A stretch of DNA of 10,609 nucleotides, taken from JABDGZ01 sp964487685 (GTDB lineage: Bacteria > Omnitrophota > Gorgyraeia > Zapsychrales > Fredricksoniimonadaceae). The stretch covers positions 1 to 10,609 of the forward strand of contig CAZASA010000080.1 in the NCBI GenBank assembly GCA_964487685.1. The letters are read 5' to 3'. Of this stretch, positions 8,701-10,609 are shown piece by piece; the stretch's first letter is position 1; every line of letters begins with the position of its first letter. Position numbers and translations under genes: made by a program. The notes beneath the pieces are model-generated. The model was not told the origin of the DNA. It worked only from the letters and a program-made list of their open reading frames with translations, and did not search any database.

Positions 8701-9428
8701 TTGAATTTTCATTAGAAGCATTCATGGAACTTATTTATTATATTCCTGAGATAGAAACTAATTTAATGTATTTACAGAAGAACCGCCTTGGATTGTCCAC
8801 GGACCATTATAAGAATATCATTAAAGAAAGACCGGCTAACGGTACTGATTACCGGCTTGATGCCCTGGGAATGTTGAACTATTTCAGGTCTTTAAGCCCC
8901 ACTCCGGAGAAACTTGCGTTCACCAATGCCCAAGAAATAGGTCAATTAGTCGATAATCTGTCAGGTTCTGACCAAGAAGAGATCAAGAATGATATTTCAG
9001 GTAAAGTACTAAAAGGGCTGATCGTCAATAATTTGATCGATATGAAGACCCTAAGGCAGGTTCTTACAGAACCGGGTAGACCATTACCTGTTATCAACGA
9101 TTCACTTTGGGACGTGTTACATCAAAGAGGGATAGATCTGCCTAGAAAGAGAACTGACGCGGCGATGGCCCGAAGCCAGGACTTGGGCGGTATCGATCTT
9201 AATGCCGCTAATATGGACCTTCAAATCAAGCGGGATGGGCAAGGTGTGCAAGTCACTGGGCTTAATACGGATTGGGCCCAGCTTAATAATGTCCAGGGTT
9301 TTGATCCTCAGATCATTGATATAAGGCCGGTGACCGGTACCTTGCCTATTCTTTCAGAGATTGAATCTGTTTTATCAAGAAAGGTTGAGCTTGAAACACG
9401 CGCAAAACAACAAGCTGTTAGTATATAA
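2673..9428 (+). CDS. Giant exported multidomain protein with an endonuclease IV-type TIM barrel
   Basis: This 2251-residue protein has no single known function. Order of parts: Sec signal peptide (1-28); a module typical of large Omnitrophota proteins (about 29-340); a linker with PRDAAM at about 397-401; a mostly helical, charged region (about 405-1480) with no domain I can name, apart from a possible Cys-His-Asp site (C994, H1095, D1116); an AP-endonuclease-2/xylose-isomerase-like TIM barrel (about 1490-1790); a second unassigned helical stretch (about 1790-2155); a second DAAM (2162-2165); and a short C-terminal module with GGIDLNAAN and LQIKRDGQG. The signal peptide predicts action outside the cytoplasm, at odds with DNA repair by the barrel. 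No membrane anchor or beta-barrel repeat is evident. The start at 2673 is chosen because it alone gives a full signal peptide; it has no Shine-Dalgarno site. The frame is unbroken over 6.7 kb. Confidence 0.9.
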   Translation: MRRNTFTHIIILTAFLVNSFGSLPQARAGELIMPKMPLPGVRIGLSPAYIPAHLSGITIHPNQPLQFDFLIKKGDQALEGDQKKAEYKKLVKYFLASLTIPDEDQWVNLSPYEKNRIIQNNFGKTQMGRDLLAQDYLLKQITSSLMYPEEGLGKKFWDKVYERAWKEFHTTEVPVNTFNKVWIVPDQAVVYESGNTAYILKSHLKVMLEEDYLSLKEHTALAGNNKTHLVASQVIREIILPELEKEVNEDKNFAPLRQMYSGMILATWYKKTLRKSILGMVYTDKARVKGVDQDPHNNQVIYLEYLKAFKKGVYNYIKEDVDKYTNETIPRKYFAGGFDRGMATRNGFNEAMQVFDKNTPPADPDILGEIADGAMSPDDVMAIKLKPESEGNVNSPRDAAMSMGKLGNLRDVLNLSSYDMTKSYDHLKEQISTRLNAIAVNAEKIQIAKRDFFELFKAIKPPEHFIMTVEFLREHEEAWRKINNNEFGDQESAWLFRQYIILGAYVDAVRFYNSSDNESFKLSDAIQVDYVFTLNQLGKLEILGKLTGYNAAAPDKFYLDKAREESKAFLEKAEHEAKIVVGRESPQRIERYMYQDLRIGEATALKNKYILTQELAKELDKPIREQDLELLKRLKDLYEHYFFKDGRLHQLSPDEIRRNGEKALEESSKIYDFVFTQIPVHYYAGENVMRNLVYLGGEANLRKAAKMSLLVRNAAISGNPLEAWVKWALLDSLLVRLLYDRDLDSDQETKEIVKKEFLRRLSNVIEITKDNVYTNASLEHLTRWKVSSRDQHEDPKITNMLDEVVRILETAKESPDYLKGLKALPKAEGTQDLLGDIIKGFEDLKKMSTEEKRQIQAEGLIEQSTFNPSRYRTQAVFPQSASISTNGIVPNIVRNSADLRLVVGFLEWVQEDGKRLIDYDKVEDIIPILLKYIDETFGLVDPVTGKRPMEDLKSRPHKEFELISQKMLEIFGSKRSKVSDSNLMELLLTGIGDCRVANFDFDVLLQGFMKYREVMKEMANDRYILEEEEKGNPKYPEGSFKEHMKIRAKEKRQREFVLMQVQINGDIQMENGEYKRDAQGRWPLVGPKRDKLEEHTMTVELLRNKKGRVAGFTPRDAWYREDLFEFNNENINISIQGEQLERLVSGDGFLMENALNAYDENGNPVKVDVYVMPMKYSTYNGQIMSRLDETQTYLYGLEVNPPEISDFFSKEGKTFRKALKEVLLEKALMDMARNDINTFADFGNDPRSIDHFVMNVYVPEVIRKKSGLGGPQGTEADFKRQLNKVLAVVGEEYTFADEYRKAKILERIIKLPAVIANLFLDVNLNEKDAQRIVKVAIEKLVTDNVDIRFLENGQDGKPDEQGRALSREILATGAGRAFSNLFFTNKTAQRMGEIYIRNGEPTNQQEREQARANLTQDINREAYIAELTKEFRIFQRFDAREKKLRLKGLAESIRATFGHLDENTQQIIFSIFFDLQFNQNPVKDMKTASFISYLPYAVIKGIGGIEVGLDRVTFDPINKRSSGEFVQSEIDCVRLLVEAYGLHLTVHGPFLGHAIPDKGNAFQDATDVPDFVIRQLRGAQQFGFVNMVLHLAKLEEKDADGYVKFMIDAYKALDKDADGDPGIRISWENYHELDQPGRFTRAIRYCDQVERIGHQLLAKALDLNDPDAHEAKMVLKYEFSILMDSAHFNLSGDDPVISSLIVGVRMWRLGMEISNQLGFGRLYYKKINPEDHLNQNMGPITDFTGYSSDGHTRSGLRGPIHNFAFIVILYAMGYEPYVNLEQIQEITGEDFNMVKKAITLGRKLYLNKGLSKLIEASTRGDLVDYKDWEKIGYEIMEQIFLAENDGNAAIAKQKMERHLRRRLLQKIIGSAYLTKDERQDVIGHLPPGVKYIPASTTGPRNLYTMGKSVTQESDKILSILVNEEGNATAGEVKLAASGNGKSLKNGTIVGEVTALTLLGIARELHPAPSLTNLIENGGLSAVATEVLNNDEAKKITRTADLIVPEGVGVFEFSLEAFMELIYYIPEIETNLMYLQKNRLGLSTDHYKNIIKERPANGTDYRLDALGMLNYFRSLSPTPEKLAFTNAQEIGQLVDNLSGSDQEEIKNDISGKVLKGLIVNNLIDMKTLRQVLTEPGRPLPVINDSLWDVLHQRGIDLPRKRTDAAMARSQDLGGIDLNAANMDLQIKRDGQGVQVTGLNTDWAQLNNVQGFDPQIIDIRPVTGTLPILSEIESVLSRKVELETRAKQQAVSI
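2757..3692 (+). other. N-terminal lineage-type module of the giant protein (residues about 29-340)
   Basis: Directly after the signal peptide comes a mixed alpha/beta region with distinctive blocks: GITIHPNQPLQFDFLIKKGD (56-75), KYFLASLTIP (92-101), WVNLSPYEK (106-114), MGRDLLAQDYLLKQITSS (127-144), VPVNTFNKVWIVP (173-185) and PRKYFAGG (330-337). I recognise this block order as recurring at the start of many large exported proteins in Omnitrophota genomes, but I know of no assigned function. I see no catalytic motif. It could be a scaffold or targeting module. Recognition is from memory, and the end of the module is approximate. Confidence 0.6.
7140..8042 (+). other. Endonuclease IV / xylose-isomerase-like TIM-barrel domain (residues about 1490-1790)
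   Basis: The domain opens with a strand ending in Glu (GIEVGLD, E1506). It then carries candidates for all nine zinc ligands of endonuclease IV in order: H1547 (TVHGPF), H1590 (VLHLAK), E1628 (SWENYHE), D1684 and H1687 (MDSAHFN), H1732 (DHLNQN), D1749 and H1751 (SDGHTRSG) and E1781 (VNLEQ). The D-to-H spacings of 3 and 2 and the final 30-residue step to Glu equal those in E. coli Nfo (179/182, 229/231, 231/261); other gaps differ by 2-22 residues. A metal-binding barrel of this superfamily is well supported. The substrate is not: DNA, or a sugar or sugar phosphate as in relatives, are all possible. Confidence 0.72.
9156..9425 (+). other. C-terminal module of the giant protein (DAAM plus GGIDLNAAN/LQIKRDG)
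   Basis: The last 90 residues start with TDAAM (D2162 to M2165) and continue with GGIDLNAAN (2172-2180), LQIKRDGQG, and a closing block with FDPQIIDIRPVTG and LPILSEI. I remember near-identical tails on many otherwise unrelated large Omnitrophota proteins. A shared tail on signal-peptide-bearing proteins could be a sorting or assembly signal, but this is inference. There is no LPxTG, no hydrophobic anchor, and no terminal aromatic residue of an outer-membrane barrel. Confidence 0.6.
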
Positions 9429-9439
9429 AAGCTTTTATA
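9424..9439. repeat. 16-bp perfect palindrome over the giant gene's stop codon
   Basis: TATAAAAG followed directly by its reverse complement CTTTTATA, with the TAA stop (9426-9428) inside the left arm. With no spacer and mostly A/T pairs it would be a poor RNA hairpin, so a protein-binding site or chance are the realistic readings. Confidence 0.35.
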
Positions 9440-9457
9440 AATAGGTTCTAATAACAT

Positions 9458-9486
9458 TTGATATAAATTCATAACAAATATATAAT
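9458..9486 (+). promoter_or_regulatory. Sigma70-type promoter for trxA
   Basis: TTGATA (9458-9463, five of six matches to the -35 consensus) lies exactly 17 bases before TATAAT (9481-9486, a perfect -10). Transcription should start near 9493, giving a leader of about 56 bases before the trxA start codon. The surrounding DNA is AT-rich. It is the best promoter I found in the window and probably drives trxA, panD and perhaps def. Confidence 0.75.
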
Positions 9487-9497
9487 AACTGCACTAT

Positions 9498-9525
9498 TCC
9501 CAAAGAACAGATATTGGGATTTTTT
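9498..9525 (+). terminator. Hairpin with T-tract: terminator of the giant gene or attenuator in the trxA leader
   Basis: TCCCAA (9498-9503) pairs with TTGGGA (9514-9519) across a 10-base loop, followed at once by six T residues (9520-9525). This is the layout of an intrinsic terminator, although the stem is short. It sits after the trxA promoter, starting about 5 bases past the predicted transcription start, so it should act on trxA transcripts as well as on those arriving from the giant gene. Confidence 0.55.
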
Positions 9526-9536
9526 ATTGTCCTGTT

Positions 9537-9541
9537 AGGAG
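9537..9541 (+). promoter_or_regulatory. Ribosome binding site of trxA
   Basis: AGGAG ends 7 bases before the ATG at 9549, an ideal spacing. It is the only strong Shine-Dalgarno site in the window; the giant gene, panD and def have none that I can see. Confidence 0.8.
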
Positions 9542-9548
9542 ATCGGCT

Positions 9549-9869
9549 ATGAGTGCTATACATCTGGATGAAAAGAATTTTGAGTCTGAGGTTTTGAAGT
9601 CTTCAACCCCGGTTTTGGTGGACTTTTGGGCTGAATGGTGCGGTCCCTGCAAAATGATCGGGCCGATCATCGATCAGCTTGCGGTCGAACTTCAGGGAAA
9701 ATTGAAGGTGGCCAAGGTCAATGTGGATGATTCACCTGTCTTGGCGGGCCAGTTCAATGTGATGTCAATACCGACCATGCTGATCTTTAAAGGCGGCCAG
9801 CCGGTGGAACAGATCGTTGGTGCTTTGCCCAAAGACAGATTATTAGCCAAATTAACGCCGCATTTATAA
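9549..9869 (+). CDS. trxA: Thioredoxin
   Basis: This is a 106-residue single-domain thioredoxin, about the usual length (E. coli 109). It reduces disulfides in cytoplasmic proteins such as ribonucleotide reductase and is itself re-reduced by thioredoxin reductase. The active site WCGPC is at residues 30-34 (Cys31, Cys34) within FWAEWCGPCKM. The buried Asp is D25 and the cis-proline is P75 in the MSIPTM loop. The VAKVNVDDSP block and the closing GALPKDRL are also typical. There is no signal peptide, so it is cytoplasmic. The start is fixed by AGGAG at 9537-9541. It has its own promoter and is followed 47 bases later by panD, with a repeat hairpin between. Confidence 0.97.
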   Translation: MSAIHLDEKNFESEVLKSSTPVLVDFWAEWCGPCKMIGPIIDQLAVELQGKLKVAKVNVDDSPVLAGQFNVMSIPTMLIFKGGQPVEQIVGALPKDRLLAKLTPHL

Positions 9870-9878
9870 AAAGGATTG

Positions 9879-9905
9879 TGGATTCCCGCTTCCGCGGGAA
9901 TGACA
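9879..9905. repeat. Hairpin repeat, copy 1 (REP-like)
   Basis: A 27-bp element beginning TGGATTCCCGC and ending GCGGGAATGACA, with a perfect 8-bp stem (ATTCCCGC/GCGGGAAT) around a TTCC loop. It starts 9 bases after the trxA stop. It matches copy 2 at 26 of 27 positions, in the same orientation. Such elements occur in many copies between genes in diverse bacteria; their reverse-strand translation gives the familiar FPRKRES peptide. There is no T-tract after it, so it may act on mRNA stability rather than as a terminator. Confidence 0.85.
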
Positions 9906-9916
9906 AAAATTTAAAT

Positions 9917-10273
9917 ATGTTCATCGAAGTGTTAAAATCAAAAATAGGGCATGCGACCATCACCCAGGCTGAATTAAAATATGAGGGGAGCATCACCATC
10001 GATGCCAACCTTCTTAAAGCCGTTGATATCATCCCAGGCGAGAAAGTGCATGTGCTCAATGAAAGTACCGGTAACCGCCTGGAAACGTATGTGATCGCAG
10101 GCAATCCTGCCTCCGGTGTCATTTGTCTTAACGGCCCTGCGGCACGCCTTGGATTTGTCGGGGACCGTTTGATCATCTTAAGTTACGGTTTATTAGAGAC
10201 AGCTGAGGCCAAGAAACTTCAGCCTAAGGTCGTTTATCTTGATCCCAAGAATAAAATAAAAAAAATTAAATAA
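9917..10273 (+). CDS. panD: Aspartate 1-decarboxylase (pyruvoyl proenzyme)
   Basis: The enzyme decarboxylates L-aspartate to beta-alanine, the precursor of pantothenate and coenzyme A. It is made as a proenzyme that cuts itself at Gly24-Ser25, here in KYEGSITID, to form the pyruvoyl group. The active-site residues K9, Y22, R54, T57, Y58 and N72 (in LNGPAA) fall at the same numbers as in E. coli. At 118 residues it is close to the usual 120-126. The correct start is the ATG at 9917 (MFIEVLKSK); the frame stays open upstream to a GTG at 9878, but those 13 codons are repeat sequence. Positions 11-12, usually His-Arg, are Gly-His here. There is no clear Shine-Dalgarno site, so translation may depend on trxA. 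No other pantothenate gene is in the window. Confidence 0.96.
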   Translation: MFIEVLKSKIGHATITQAELKYEGSITIDANLLKAVDIIPGEKVHVLNESTGNRLETYVIAGNPASGVICLNGPAARLGFVGDRLIILSYGLLETAEAKKLQPKVVYLDPKNKIKKIK

Positions 10274-10274
10274 A

Positions 10275-10301
10275 TGGATTCCCGCTTTCGCGGGAATGAC
10301 A
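10275..10301. repeat. Hairpin repeat, copy 2 (REP-like)
   Basis: This second copy of the 27-bp element has the same 8-bp stem and a TTTC loop; its only difference from copy 1 is one base in the loop. It begins 2 bases after the panD stop. Preservation of both stem arms, with change only in the loop, fits selection on structure or recent spread. The distance from copy 1 is 396 bases, so panD is exactly bracketed by the pair. Confidence 0.85.
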
Positions 10302-10315
10302 TGTACTGGACATGT
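10299..10315. repeat. ACATGT inverted repeat before def
   Basis: ACATGT (10299-10304), five bases, then ACATGT (10310-10315). Each half is itself palindromic, so the pair reads as both a direct and an inverted repeat. It overlaps the tail of repeat copy 2 and ends 7 bases before the def start. It could be an operator or a small hairpin that occupies the initiation region; chance is possible. Confidence 0.3.
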
Positions 10316-10322
10316 TATTTAT

Positions 10323-10609
10323 ATGGAGTTTGGTCCCTTAAAAGTCAGGCTGTACGGCGACCCATGCCTGGAGACAAGATCCAAGCCGGTCAAAGAGGTC
10401 GGTCCTGTCGAGCGTATGCTGATCTCGGCGATGTTCGAGACCATGATCGCCTACAAGGGGGTCGGTTTGGCAGCGCCCCAGGTGGGCATCAGCGAGCAGA
10501 TTTTTGTGGTGGATACCGGCAAGGCAATTTTTGCTGCTATCAACCCCAAGGTGATCAAATCCACCGGCAGTGATGTGATGGAAGAAGGCTGTCTAAGCAT
10601 TCCCCGCGT
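10323..10609 (+). CDS. def: Peptide deformylase, 5' part (3' end outside window)
   Basis: The first 95 codons of peptide deformylase, which removes the N-formyl group from new proteins in the cytoplasm using a bound metal. Motif I, GVGLAAPQVG, is at residues 47-56, and motif II, EGCLSIP, is near the end with the metal-ligand Cys. The third motif, HExxH, lies beyond the window. The start MEFGPLKVRLYGDP gives the normal N-terminus (LYGDPCL matches the usual xxGDPxL block). It has no recognisable Shine-Dalgarno site. A different, repeat-derived reading frame overlaps it from 10274 and is not a gene. It follows panD by 49 bases on the same strand, so it may share the trxA promoter. Confidence 0.95.
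   Translation, partial: MEFGPLKVRLYGDPCLETRSKPVKEVGPVERMLISAMFETMIAYKGVGLAAPQVGISEQIFVVDTGKAIFAAINPKVIKSTGSDVMEEGCLSIPR

Noticed and set aside
9787..10176. 129-residue frame on the - strand containing FPRKREST
   Set aside because: It lies opposite trxA and panD, and the peptide is the known reverse translation of the hairpin repeat.
9879..10301. Two repeats as a CRISPR array
   Set aside because: Only two units, 396 bases apart, with a complete panD gene between them.
10296..10325. Promoter for def made of ATGACA and TATATG
   Set aside because: The -10 candidate overlaps the start codon, so it could not give a usable transcript.
10274..10573. 99-residue open frame beginning DSRFRGND after panD
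   Set aside because: Its first residues are repeat copy 2, the rest is low-quality sequence, and it overlaps the clear def reading frame in another frame.

Overview
The window reads almost entirely on the + strand and looks like part of a chromosome from an uncultured, Gram-negative-type bacterium, most likely Candidatus Omnitrophota. This placement rests mainly on the 2251-residue exported protein in the middle. Its N-terminal module (motifs such as KYFLASLTIP, VNLSPYEK, VNTFNKVWIVP, PRKYFAGG) and its C-terminal module (GGIDLNAAN, LQIKRDGQG) are, as I remember, typical of large Omnitrophota proteins. I could not run a search to confirm it.

Positions 1-2633 hold a tightly overlapping three-gene set. 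It has the 3' part of an NlpC/P60 peptidase, a dipeptide epimerase of the enolase superfamily (L-Ala-D/L-Glu type), and a DUF819 multi-spanning membrane protein. Overlaps of 8 and 4 bases point to one operon. The first two genes make a murein-peptide recycling pathway: the peptidase releases L-Ala-D-Glu and the epimerase converts it to L-Ala-L-Glu. The DUF819 protein may be the matching transporter.

Positions 2673-9428 are one giant gene, about 64% of the window. It has a Sec signal peptide, a lineage-type N-terminal module, about 1100 residues of mostly unassigned sequence, a TIM-barrel domain around residues 1490-1790, a further unassigned region, and a short C-terminal module. The barrel carries the whole set of nine zinc ligands of endonuclease IV in the right order, with three of the spacings identical. 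A DNA-repair fold inside an apparently exported protein is the most striking feature here. The tetrapeptide DAAM occurs just after the N-terminal module and just before the C-terminal one.

Positions 9429-9548 are a compact regulatory region. It has a palindrome over the giant gene's stop codon, a near-perfect sigma70-type promoter, a hairpin with a T-tract only about 5 bases after the predicted transcription start, and a clear ribosome binding site. After it come three housekeeping genes: trxA (thioredoxin), panD (aspartate 1-decarboxylase) and the 5' part of def (peptide deformylase), which runs off the end. Two copies of a 27-bp hairpin repeat follow the stop codons of trxA and panD. The first copy creates a false upstream start for panD. 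No stretch over 300 bases lacks a gene, and I see no RNA gene, CRISPR array or transposase.
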